Of a stretch of 52,712 bases of DNA, positions 23,070-33,945 are shown in pieces. Source of the stretch: Gnetum montanum (taxonomy: Eukaryota > Streptophyta > Gnetopsida > Gnetales > Gnetaceae); NCBI GenBank assembly GCA_015680685.1, contig MNCI01028891.1, forward strand, positions 4,122 through 56,833, given 5' to 3'. A program made the position numbers and the translations under genes. A model generated the notes under the pieces. It was not told the origin of the DNA and did not search any database. It was given only the letters and a program-made list of their open reading frames with translations. The stretch's first letter is position 1, and each line of letters opens with the position of its first letter.

Positions 23070-24330
23070 TGATGAGTAGTGAGTATACCCTACGCCCAAC
23101 CATATGAATCACTAGAATTTACTCAGTAATCTAGTCAAATTCTATAGACTTTAGCTCTTTAAGTACACTAGTTTCTAGGAAGTGAATCTAACTATTACAA
23201 TTGTTGTCTTCTTAGTTCCACTTGTAAAGTGTAAGTGTATGGTTACATGTAATTGAGGCATTCGATTTTTATCATTTTTTCTTTTATGGTTTGATTGCCT
23301 AAATTCTAGAAACAAAGTAAATTTAATATTTAATTAATATAATTTATCTAGTATCTAACTAACACTTAAATAATCCTAAAATAGGCATCTGTTCCAACTT
23401 TTCATACACATCTTGAACACATTATAGGGCCATTGGGTTACCAAGCATTAAGCACTACTTAGATTACTAAGTGTTAAATGTATGCTCGAAGTGGTGGTGC
23501 TTATGTTTGATATTTAGCTAATATTAATTAATTACTTAAAAACATTCAAGTAAATTGCATGAATATTAAATGCATAAGAAAATAATTAATCTGTTGGGAG
23601 TGTTACAAGGTTTGATTAGAGCTAATCTAATTTTTGTTCACACTGAGGTGCTCAGGTGCATCAATGCTTGAATAAAGATCTATATACTTCTTTGTCTTCT
23701 ATTGCGGGCACTCGGAAAATATTCTAACTTTTAGAGGAAAAATCTACAAGAGCTTTGCTATAACTAAGGAAAGATTGCCATAAATGTGATGGGTAGGCAT
23801 AGATTTATAAGCAAAAACAAGGGGCCATGTCGATGGGTACACATTAATGTGACAAATCCCATGATGATGAGATTATGTCAATGAGATCCTATTGATAGGG
23901 TTGTGTCACCAATATTTCGTTGATGAGGTCACATTTATAGAAACCCATCAATGTGGTCTAATAATGTGACTCATCACTTTGCATAGCCACTTCTATAGAT
24001 GTTTGTGAACATATTAGAAGTTGAATGTAGATAATTTATTTATTATAAACAACATACAATTGACATGGTTAGGATGTTACACTATACTATAAAAAATCAT
24101 TAGGCTCATAATTATATATAGCGATGAGGTGAATAATGGGATAAGAAGGGACTGCAAAGATTGGAATGTAAGGTACTTAACCGTGTCTGCAATAGGTTCT
24201 TGTGTCAAGTATGATTAAAGTGACCATCATACCTATCTATCCATGGTTTAGACCAAGTTCATACCATTAAGAGTGACCTCACATTGATGTGTTCCATCCT
24301 ACCATCATGAGTCCACAACAACTGTATAGG
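23070..24330 (-). repeat. 5' LTR of the Athila-like relic
   Basis: The inner end is fixed by the primer site: on the plus strand it begins tgatgagtag. It aligns with the LTR at 46437 (tgatgagaaatagg) and has matching blocks further in (acacatc..., ggttaccaagcatt / ggttatcaagcatt near 23433 and 46790). On the minus strand a TATAAAT box lies at 23803-23809. The outer end is only estimated. Confidence 0.65.
23803..23809 (-). promoter_or_regulatory. TATA box of the LTR promoter
   Basis: TATAAAT on the minus strand lies 739 bp from the LTR's inner end. The related LTR at 46437 has TATAAAT at 47179-47185, 748 bp from its inner end. The agreement in sequence and distance supports a real promoter element. 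Confidence 0.6.
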
Positions 24331-25960
24331 ACAATAATCACTTCAAAAATAGAAGAAAAGAGAAAAAGAAAGGAAGAGCCTTAGTTAGAGGGATACCTTC
24401 AGGCATGGGCAACATGTCTTTCTAGCCCCATAACCAATTCTTTTAGCCCATTATTATGTCCAAGGGGTGTGCTTTGAATTTCCATTATTGTTTGTTTGTT
24501 TGTTTGTTTTTGAATATGAATCAATGGGAATCACACAATGCAAATATATAGCTTCCTATTTATTGGTTGATGATAGGAGTGATGATACATTTCTAAAGGA
24601 TTCATAAACCATAAGATGGAAGTCAAGAAGAGAACCCAACAAATCCCCTTGAGGTCACACCCTTTACAATTTCCACCTAGTCTTTTCCTTTTTCTTCAAG
24701 GTATAATGATTAATAATTAATTTTAGTTTCATGTAAGAAGAATCATATTTCTTTCATGATAAAGAGCTTTTATGTAGATAAATGAAGGGATAGATGATGT
24801 GATCTCACTACATTACACAATTACTTACCTAATAATCTTGATACTATAGCACAAAAACCCAACACATGGTGTTGACTTTTGCATCATGACTAGTAATATT
24901 ATTAACAAAAACATAGAAGGCACTCATAACACATAAAAAAAATGACTCAAGAAAAAAGAGAAAATTATAAAGAAAAGAAAAAATAACAAGAAATAAAAAA
25001 CTTATAAAGAATTAGAAAATTTTGGAAAAATAAGAAAATGATAAGAAATTGTAAAATAAAAAGGTGAAAAGCACTTATTAGTTCTTGATTTAAGATGTGG
25101 CATCTACCCCATGACTAAACATATGGGCAAGCATTTAGGAAATGGAACCCACATTGCCTTCGTTATACACCATAATTTTTACATTTATCATCTTTAATGA
25201 TTTAATTATTTATGTGGTAGCACATTTAACATTGATGATATCTCATTTCAATCATTTGGAGACATATCTTCATTTGGACTTGAAGGTATTTTTTTTGGAG
25301 GATCTAGATGTGTTTTCTTTTTCTCTTTATTTTCTATTATAATTCTTGGGTGTCCTTGTTTAATATCTTCTTTTTTTGTATAGGAAGAGTGTAAGATGTT
25401 TGTGTCTAAGTTCTCTATTTGGTCTACTTCCTTAAGACTAGAACTAATAAGTTGATTGATTATTTTAATACATCTTTTAAACTATTTTGTATTCTCATTT
25501 TCAAGCCAATAGGTGTCTTTTGGTTTATTGGCTACAATGTAGACTTGGTTTTGCTCACATACTTGTTCCTTAGCTTTGTTGTAGGTTGGTATAGGGATTT
25601 TTCCAATACTTTGAACTTTCAGTCCACAACTACACCATTTATCAGTATTAGTGATGCATGGAATCCTCTTTCTCTACACAATGATAGGTTTATTTGTTCT
25701 GTTTTACATTAGAGTAGTCATGATTATTGGCTCTTGTGTAGGATTGGGGAACATTATTCTTGTGAGGAAGGATGTTGCACCAGATTAGCCTTATGTTCAT
25801 TTTGAGGAGCCAATAAGTTTATGAGTTTTATGCTTATGTGTGGGAACTATCCTAAACAAAGGATGTTTTCGAGACTTTTGCTAGGATCTACTAACATAAG
25901 CATTTAATTGTATGTTCACAACAAAAATGACATTCTTTCATTGAGGTTGTGATGCCAATC
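24331..25960. other. Unassigned AT-rich DNA
   Basis: There are open stretches at 25142-25342 and 25419-25712, but no protein family was recognised. The part 24930-25080 is very A-rich, like the DNA after the pol at 5100-5260. A TTTG microsatellite of five units lies at about 24486-24511. It may be the 3' non-coding end of another Athila-like relic. Confidence 0.4.
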
Positions 25961-26793
25961 CTTCTTGTTTTGTTGGTGGTGACATATGTTGGAGGGAAGT
26001 ATGAGAATATTGAGGATGTGATGAAGGATAAGATATCTAAGATGGTGATCCTATAGGAGATGTTGTAGGTTCATGATATTTGGGAGAGTGGCAGTAGTGA
26101 TTTGAGGTAGATGAAGTAGAACCATTTGGAGAAATAGGTTGTTGAACATAGTAGTCATAAGAGTCTAGCTAATAATAAGGGTAGTGCTAGTTTGTTGCTG
26201 GCATTCCCCATGACTCAAGGTTTTGCCACTAGGGTTGATGGTAGTTTGAGATTGATAAGAATTCCCATTAGAATAGTATGATTGGTTGTAGGATTGTCTA
26301 TAATTACCTTGTGAGTAAGCTAATTTTCTAGGAATTTGCTTTTCTATGAACTTGGGATTTAAAGCAAAAGCTCCAAACTCTTGTAGATATAACATAATTA
26401 GACAATAGCCCTTTGGATAGTCATATTAGCATATGTCACATCCATCATCCTCTTTTGTATTTGAGTTTGTAACCTCTTCTACTACAATTTTTTTCCCTTT
26501 TTGTTGATAAGTATTCCTACTTGTTGATCTTTTTTATTTTCTTAGTTTGATCACTTAATCATTTTTATGTTACCCTATCCTCTATGGTTTTCATGTAGGT
26601 TATAACTTTTTCATTTATCAACTCCAACATCTTAGCTATTCTGGCTTCAAGCACAATGATCAACCTTTGTATTGGCAAGGTTTGTTTTGAAATCAACTCA
26701 TCAAGAGTTGCCTCTTTTTCCTAATCATAAATATGGACCTCTTGCTTTTGAAGAGTTGAGTCCTAGCTATATTTCTATACATTTTCCCTTCTA
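25961..26793 (-). pseudogene. Gag C-terminal remnant of the third gypsy relic
   Basis: A minus-strand frame at 26165-26395 is rich in Gln, Tyr, Asn and Ser (for example YRQSYNQSYYSNGNSYQSQ), typical of the tail of this gag. It matches the second relic around 20985-21430. The remnant continues at 45215 on the other side of the large plus-strand insertion: joining across the target duplication restores DNA colinear with 21400-21440. No protease or pol follows to the left, so the relic is truncated there. Confidence 0.65.
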
Positions 26794-26798
26794 CATAG
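26794..26798. repeat. Left target-site duplication of the 18.4-kb element
   Basis: catag lies immediately before the LTR and is repeated exactly at 45210-45214 after the other LTR. Confidence 0.9.
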
Positions 26799-29230
26799 TG
26801 AAACACCACCAAAATTCATGTTGCAAATCCCAAGTTCCATTGTAAATGTAAGATATGTAGTATATAACCTACAATCTTGCATATTTCAAACTTTTAAGGC
26901 TGAAAAATACTTCAAAAGTTGTTAATGCCTCATTTCCCAACTAGAAGTAGGTATTGCATGTCCATATCTCAGCTTGGGAAGGCTAAAAACAATATCTAGG
27001 CTTGGGAGGGCTGAAAACACCTTTAGAAATGCTAAAAATGGCACCTTCGTGGGTTTTTGTAGGGGTATAGCCCCAAATATGTTGGAGCCATCTTCAGTAG
27101 CCACAGTAGCTACAATAGCCGCATTAGCTATAGTAGTAATAGTAGTTATAGTAGCTAGCATAGTCATCACTAGGACCATGTAGAGATGCAATGTTGGCAT
27201 TGTTAGGATGACCATTTTTCCAACACCAACTAGCAAATGCATCCCAAGTTAATAATGGCCAGATGACACTCTTCACCAGGCACAACACTTTCCAACAAGT
27301 TCCACCATTTTTGTAGTTTTTGTCTATCTTTCTGTTTGTCAATACCTTTTCATTTCCCATTTCCAAAGCATTTAACATAGTTACAAAAGCCTATTTACTA
27401 TGTATACTAAATGGATAGGGTTTTTGGGTGTCTTCCTTTCTGGAATTACCACAAATACCAACTATGTTGGCAGTAGTTGGTTGACTATGCTGGTAGTAGT
27501 TGGTTGACTATGCTGAGTAGTAGTTGACTATGCTGGTAGTAGTTGGTTGACTATGCTGAGTAGTAGTTGACTATGCTGGTAGTAGTTGGTTGACTATGCT
27601 GAGTAGTAGTTGACTATGCTGGTAGTAGTTGGTTGACTATGCTGAGTAGTAGTTGACTATGCTGGTAGTAGTTGGTTGACTATGCTGAGTAGTAGTTGAC
27701 TATGCTGGTAGTAGTTGGTTGACTATGCTGAGTAGTAGTTGACTATGCTGGTAGTAGTTGGTTGACTATGCTGAGTAGTAGTTGACTATGCTGGTAGTAG
27801 TTGGTTGACTATGCTGAGTAGTAGTTGACTATGCTGGTAGTAGTTGGTTGACTATGCTGAGTAGTAGTTGACTATGCTGGTAGTAGTTGGTTGACTATGC
27901 TGAGTAGTAGTTGACTATGCTGGTAGTAGTTGGTTGACTATGCTGAGTAGTAGTTGACTATGCTGGTAGTAGTTGGTTGACTATGCTGAGTAGTAGTTGA
28001 CTATGCTGGTAGTAGTTGGTTGACTATGCTGAGTAGTAGTTGACTATGCTGGTAGTAGTTGGTTGACTATGCTGAGTAGTAGTTGACTATGCTGGTAGTA
28101 GTTGGTTGACTAACTACATTGGTAGTAGTTGGCTGACTATGTTGGTAGTAGTTGGCTAATTGCTTTGGTAGTAGTTGGCTAACTACACTACCAATAGGTT
28201 GCTAACTACATTGGTAACAATAATGGTTGCAAATCCATAATTAACACTAATTTGTCAACAATTAATTGCAATCAATGATAGGGCCAAGAATGGCAATCCT
28301 AACCTATAAAAGCCCAACATTGACACCATTTCCAGGTTCCAAATTTTTTAGTACTTTGGCATCTATTCTACATTTTGGTAGTTTAAGCACTTAGAATTTT
28401 CATGACTAGCAACATAATTTCCATTCTCCCATCTCTCAAAACCATTTCCATTATCCATATAACCCATTTGTACCTGACCTACATTTTCAGTAGTAGACAT
28501 TAATGCTAAGCTGGGTGCAAACACCCTAACATAATTATCATTTCCATTAAAAGTATAGATCCTATACCATTTCCATCTCCATTAGTAACCATCAAAACCC
28601 ATTGTAGCTATTACATCCTCACATGGTAGTGCCATTTGGTGGTAGAAACTGGGACTACACTTAGCACAAAGATTCCAAAGTTTTTTCCATTACCCCAAAC
28701 ATGTAACATCATTTCCACTCTCATGCAGTAGATCTAGTAAAAACTGATGAAAAGTTGCAGTAGGCTGAAATGGGGAAGGAGCTAGGTCATGGAGGTAGCC
28801 TTCTCCAACAGCCTTCAAGGTTTGGCTAGCAACTTCTTGTGTTATTGGCACAATACTATACACCATGAACCCATTTCTTTTTTTTTTTTTTATAAAGTTG
28901 GTTATTAATGTTGTGCAATTTTTAGTTTCCATTTTCATTTTTGCACTATTTCTTTAACTATAATTCCATTTTCATTTTCATTTTCAAGGTCATTTCCATT
29001 TCTATTTATGTTTTTATTTTCATTATCATTTCTAATTTCATCTATGTGTATGTTTACGTTTTCATTGCCACATTCATTTATAGTCCATAAGTCACTGGGT
29101 AATTGGCAAGATTATCTAGGGTACCCTAAGTCTTGTTTTCTAGAGGTTCTTGGGATTTAGGATTAAAACTATTTTGGCACTTAGATTTTTTGATTTCCCA
29201 TTCCAACAATTGAGATTTCTAATACCAATA
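26799..29230 (+). repeat. 5' LTR of the giant element (2432 bp)
   Basis: It matches 43431-45209 from gaaacaccaccaaaattc to gagatttctaataccaata. It is about 650 bp longer, almost all due to the 43-bp array at 27481-28112. The final CA has become TA. The end region 28900-29060 is rich in ccatttt and ttccatt stretches. No convincing primer site was identified right after 29230. Confidence 0.85.
27481..28112. repeat. Tandem array, 14 identical 43-bp units plus a 30-bp partial
   Basis: Each unit is two related halves: ttgactatgctggtagtag plus ttgg (23 bp), and ttgactatgctgagtagtag (20 bp). The marker gctgag recurs every 43 bp from 27512 to 28071. I see no difference between units. The other LTR has only diverged single copies at about 44060-44200. 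Confidence 0.97.
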
Positions 29231-29289
29231 GTTTTATAATGCTATAAGGAGAGCATCCATCAAAATTCTTGTGTAAAAAACCTTCTACC

Positions 29290-29605
29290 ATTTTCTTGTC
29301 TACTACAAAATCCACTCTGTTGGGTTTTGCCATTAATTTCCCATCTTCTATAAAATCCATTTTATTGGGTTTTGTTGTAATTTTCCTGTTTACTATAAAA
29401 TCCATTTTTTTGGGTTTTCTACATATTTTCTATCTATTGCGAAATCTATTCCATTAGGTTTCATTGCAATTTTTTTGTTTACTACAAAATCCATTCCATT
29501 GGGTTTTGCTATAATTTTCTTGTCTACTACAACATCGATTCCATTGGGTTTTGTTGTTGTGATTCTCATTTCATTAAAGTCCATTTTCTTATCAAGCATT
29601 AATGG
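29290..29605. repeat. 45-bp minisatellite, about 7 units
   Basis: The marker tccatt or variants recurs at 29311, 29356, 29401, 29445, 29490, 29535 and 29580. On the minus strand every unit reads as a 15-residue repeat of the form KPNG-M/I-DFVVDKKIIA. It lies just inside the 5' LTR. Coding on that strand is not supported by anything else. Confidence 0.9.
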
Positions 29606-29760
29606 TAGTTGATAACTACATTGGTAGTAGTTCACTAACTACGCTAATAGTAGCTAGCAGACTATGCTGATAGTAGTTGGTGACTACACTAATAGTAGTT
29701 GGAAACTACACTAACAATAGTAGGCTGACTATGCTAATAGTAGTGGGCATATTATCATTT

Positions 29761-29910
29761 AAATCCATTCCATTCAATGTTATTCTATTGGACCCCATTC
29801 CATTCAACACCATTCTATTGAACCTCATTCCATTCAACACCATTCCATTAAACCCCATTCCATTGAACAAAATACCATTAAACCCCATTCCATTGAACAC
29901 AATACCATTT
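29761..29910. repeat. 30-bp minisatellite, 5 units
   Basis: Exact 30-bp period: units start at 29761, 29791, 29821, 29851 and 29881, each like ccattccattcaacaccatt followed by ctattgaacc. Between this and the 45-bp array, 29610-29755 holds diverged gactatgctgatagtagttgg-like copies related to the LTR array. Confidence 0.9.
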
Positions 29911-30028
29911 TTTATTAGCAGTTATTTCCTATTGCCTTTTCATTTTTAGCCTACCATAACAATAGTTTATTCTACTTACTATTCTTTTACTAAAAATATT
30001 AAAAATTCCAAAGAACACTATTTTCAAC

Positions 30029-32710
30029 ATGTCTTTCCAACAATTGACCAAACTGCCTTTCACACTCACTAATGGTGGGTTCAATCAATAAGCCATGAGG
30101 GTGTATAACCCCATGGACCCTGCTATCATCAAGTGTAGGTAGTCTTTCAGGGTTAGGGGGAAGAGTCCTATTTTTGTATCATAAATAAAGATCGTCACAA
30201 CTTCATCTATGCCAAAATACAAGCTAGCCTTTTGATTTCACATTTGGATGCAAAAGCCAAAAGAGAGTTTGAGCTCATACATTGGGATGAAAAAGAGTAT
30301 ATCCCATCCCTATATGATCAAACTCCCCTTAACAACATCTATGTTAACATGTGAGCTCAATTCATTGAGAGGAGGAAGAGGATGAAAAGCACAACTTAAA
30401 AGAGGAACAGGAAGAGGAAGATGAGTTTCAGGTAGAATTTGAGGATGAAAACCTCTTGGAAGGGTTATTACAATAAGCAACCTTCAAGGCCACTGAGCCT
30501 TCCTCTAATTTCTTTGTCTCTTCCATAGGGAATGTTTCGCTATCTTCATCCCCACCTTACCCAACCATGTTTGGGCCTACTCTCATCATAGCCACATATC
30601 AAATGAAATCAGAGCCAAAACCTACAACTTTCCACTTTGATATGTCATCCACTACACAGTCAAGAACTATGAAGTCATCATTGATGGTTGTTATTACTAC
30701 CAATGTTGTTACAATCCAAATGAGGCCCATGGTGGGACCCCATGCAACTTAGGGATCACACACCTCCTTTGTTCCATTTGTGCCTCAAATACTAGCATAA
30801 GCATCTTTTTTCTTTATATGGTTCATAGACTAAATCCATGACATAACCACTCACTTCTGTGTTTTAGTTGATAGGAAGGCCACAAGCCTCCTAGCATATG
30901 CCTCAACCTTTTGTCCAAACCCTACAATTGATGAGGGCACCCCAAGGCCTAGATCAAGGTTTCCAAATGATCTAGGAATTGATCAAAGAGTTATGAAAAC
31001 TTAAAGCCTCAATTTCCCAAACCATATAGATTATGTATTTCTATCAAGATGACCCCATAAGCCCTTTGGTCCCATCACTGACTCTTCCCCCAGGTGTCCT
31101 TGTGCTGTAATTTACCAAATACAATGACAAAGGTGACCAAAATTCACATTACTCCAAGTTCTTGCTATTGCAAGCATGATCACATACAATCATAAAAATT
31201 TTCCCTATCTCTTTAGTAGGAAAAACCTTAGATTGGTACCATGCCTTGCCAAGGGGATCCCTATCTTCCTTGGATGAGTTGATTTCATAATTTGTTAACT
31301 ATTTCAACTATAACTTGAAACCCAATACCACACTTGACCAACTGATTAAGGTTAAATAAGGACCCCTAGATCTAGTGCAGAAGTTCATCCAATGATGGAG
31401 TGATCTACTCAAAGAGATACTAGAGACAATAGTTGAAACTCATCTTTTAGATATTATCTTGATCCACAGTCTCTTAGTCAAGCCTTTTCCTAGACTAAAA
31501 CATAGAAGATAATGCAAAATCTAGCCATGATCCTACTTATGTGGCATACAAAAACTAACATGAGTACAAAGAAAAAGAAAAGAGTAGGGAAAACAACATG
31601 ACCATAGCAACTGTGACCAACGAGACTAAGCCAGCCAACCGAAGGCCAAGGAATAACCAACCTAAGGCCCTTGCTCCCAACAATGATAACCAACCATCAA
31701 CCTCTAGGGCCATACATTAGCTACCTCTAGATCAAAATTTGCATAGAAAGACTAATCCAACTATACCAGATTATCTGTTAAGCTGTTATAACTATTAGAA
31801 AAACTATTGAAGAGCAGTAGAATTCAATACAATTAGATGTCCAAAATTACCCATCAAAGGAATGATAGGTTATGTGAAATCACAAAAGACACCACCTGAG
31901 TAACCAACGATAATCCTCTACTATCTAAATACTTTAAGTTTGATCATTTTTAAAAATACCGTTGGTTACTAGGTCACAATACTGATATCTACCTAGTCCT
32001 TAAGGATGACCTACAAAGGATGATTGATAGGGCTGAATTGGTATTAGACACATCCAGCTGATTTAGGCATCAAAATATGTCTATGTACATATACAAAGAC
32101 CCCCTAAATGCTAATAATAGCCCATACACCATAGTGACATTTGATAGCCACAATGATCAAATGGTTGCAAGGGAACCATTTGTAATTAGGGTACCTCCTC
32201 TCAACAAAAGGAACCCTCCAGATTCCTTTAGCTTAAGGTCCCCTTTTGTTGTAAGGGTATCATTACTAGTGTCCCCCAAAGAACCATTTGTGATTATGGT
32301 GCCCCAACCCTCTACAACAAAACCTACCCCAACAATAGAATAATCTCCTATGGTGGCCCATGCAACATCTTCTTCCTTACAACCAATCAGGGATGGCAAG
32401 AAATCCCCAACCAAACAATGGAATAAGGCTATATAGAAATCCAAGAATAAGGCCAATTATGTCAGGGAAGGAAGTGGATATACCAAAGACCAATTTCATT
32501 TCATCCATTCCCATGACTTCCATAATCCATGTTGCTTCAACTAGTGAATCATGGGAAGAGCCAAAATCTAAAGTAGAGAACTAAGAGGCCATGTCACAAC
32601 AACAACCCAAATATGAAGTTTGAATTTTGGGACATATGAAGGAAGTTATACACAATAGGTCAACTACCAATAACAAGGACTTCCATAATGTGATGAAATA
32701 GGTCAAACAA
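30029..32710 (+). pseudogene. Tat/Ogre-like gag, degenerate
   Basis: A candidate start at 30029 (MSFQQLTKLPFTLTN) opens a decayed frame. A Glu/Asp-rich stretch lies at 30370-30470. The gag core (about 31130-31490) reads SLVGKTLDWYHALPRG, SLDELIS, FVNYFNYNLKP and FIQ.WSDLLKEI. This is the gag domain of the type with a WF..LP.GSI.S..EL start. A proline-rich linker (32077-32343) holds three copies of an EPFVIRVP-like motif. Stops and at least two frame changes are present. The protein would form the particle. Protease follows in another frame. Confidence 0.7.
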
Positions 32711-33553
32711 TTGCTCAAACAGAAGAACACAACTTTGAGCTTGTATGACCTAGTCATGACTTCTACAGCCCACCATGATGCATTGGTCAAGATGTTGACC
32801 TCCATTCCTATTAGTGAGGAATTCCCCACTAATGAAGAGTCCATCCATGTGCTCATTATTCCCTCTTTAACCAAGGAATCAAGGTTAACATTGCTAGTGT
32901 TTCATGACAATGAAGTCAAGGTAAACCCCCAAAATGGTGAAGTAACTAAGGTACCAATGTTTATAACTAGATATGTTGGCCAATATAAAGTACATAGGGT
33001 AGATGTAGATGATGAAGTAGCAACCAATGTCATAATATATACCATCATTGAATGCCTAGGCCTAATTGAACAAATGCAACATACTTTAACAATAGCCCTT
33101 AAATTCTTTAACGAATTGCAGGTTGCGGTCAAAGGTTCCATTTCTTTAGATTTTGTGGTGGGGGAACACTTCCCCATAATGATAGATTTCTTGGTAGTAG
33201 AAGAGACAATAACATTCAACCTCATCTTGGGAAGACCTTGGTTAGCCCAAATGTAGGCTGTGTCTTTGCCTATTCATCAAGAAATCCACTTACCTTATGA
33301 GGGAGGTGAAATCGTTATCCATGGTAAAAGCACAGTACCCTTAGCTACTAAAAATGTTAATGTAAAGCAAGGGTCAAAAGTGGAGGTCCAAGAAGAAGCT
33401 CCTACCATTAGACATGAAATCAAAAATAATGACAGGAACAAAGAAGTAGAAACAAACAATGATGAACCCATTGATGTGCCATGGGGAGAACTACCCTTCA
33501 ACATCATTAATGAAGGTGATAGAGAGTATAAGATTATGCAAAATAGATACTGA
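32711..33553 (+). pseudogene. Tat/Ogre-like aspartic protease region
   Basis: A 281-codon frame is broken by one TAG at 33254-33256, where the family has a residue after RPWL. Landmarks: MFITRYVGQYKVHRVDVDD (about 32960-33015), where the active-site D-x-G-S-A is read as DDEVA; ISLDFVVGEHFPI; then NLILGRPWL (about 33220-33245) and HLPYEGGEIVIHG. The ILGRPW block followed by LPYEGG is typical of Tat-branch protease. It would cut the polyprotein. The frame ends at 33553, and the RT does not follow until about 39360. Confidence 0.75.
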
Positions 33554-33848
33554 ACTTTTCCTAATATTTCAAAGATTAGGAAACACTTTCATAATTGATA
33601 CAAGCCCCTAATCCTTCCCATACCCCATGCATTTGTAGTTGTTTGACTTTATAACAGTTAATAACCTAATAGCCTAGTTTACACTTTACTTGTTTCATTT
33701 CCCTTGGGTTTAATTTCAAATTTAAATTTGGTGGTAGCCTAGAATTTATTTTGTTTTAAATAATTTTACTTTTAAAGCCTTTTTATTTTTCATGAAAAGA
33801 CTTTTACTTTTACATTTTTTATGATCGGCTAAGACCTTAAACTGTCAT

Positions 33849-33945
33849 CATGGCTCACCATGGCCTTAAATTGGCAAATACCCCATGGCTCATCATGGCC
33901 TTAAATTGGCAAATATTTCATGACCCACCATGGCCTAAAACCACC
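33849..33945. repeat. 35-bp tandem repeat, 2.7 units
   Basis: catggctcaccatggcctta starts at 33849 and recurs at 33884 and 33919 with small changes, followed by aattggcaaata in the first two units. Confidence 0.9.

Larger units (their letters stand above)
18286..24330 (-). mobile_element. Athila-like gypsy relic, 3' truncated
   Basis: Right to left: LTR, tRNA-Asp-type primer site, gag, protease, RT and RNase H. The element stops abruptly inside RNase H at about 18290, next to the candidate LTR of the leftward relic. Integrase and the 3' LTR are not in the window. The right end is approximate because no second LTR is available for comparison. A closely related relic lies at 25961-26793 plus 45215-47300. 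Confidence 0.75.

Noticed and set aside
24486-24511. TTTG repeat as a regulatory element
   Set aside because: A simple microsatellite with no supporting context.
26922-27378. Three open frames of 69-106 codons in the 5' LTR
   Set aside because: They lie in LTR repeats of the agtagt/agtagc type and are not kept in the other LTR in the same form.
27481-28112. 43-bp array as a CRISPR or protein-repeat gene
   Set aside because: Units are contiguous with no spacers, and the period is not a multiple of three, so no frame is kept.
29231-29250. tRNA-Asp-type primer site after the giant element's 5' LTR
   Set aside because: taatgctataagga can be aligned to TGGCGCCGTTGCCGGGGA only with gaps and many changes. 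I do not call it.
29677-29949. 90-codon plus-strand frame with PIPFN-like repeats
   Set aside because: Produced by the 30-bp minisatellite; nothing else supports translation.
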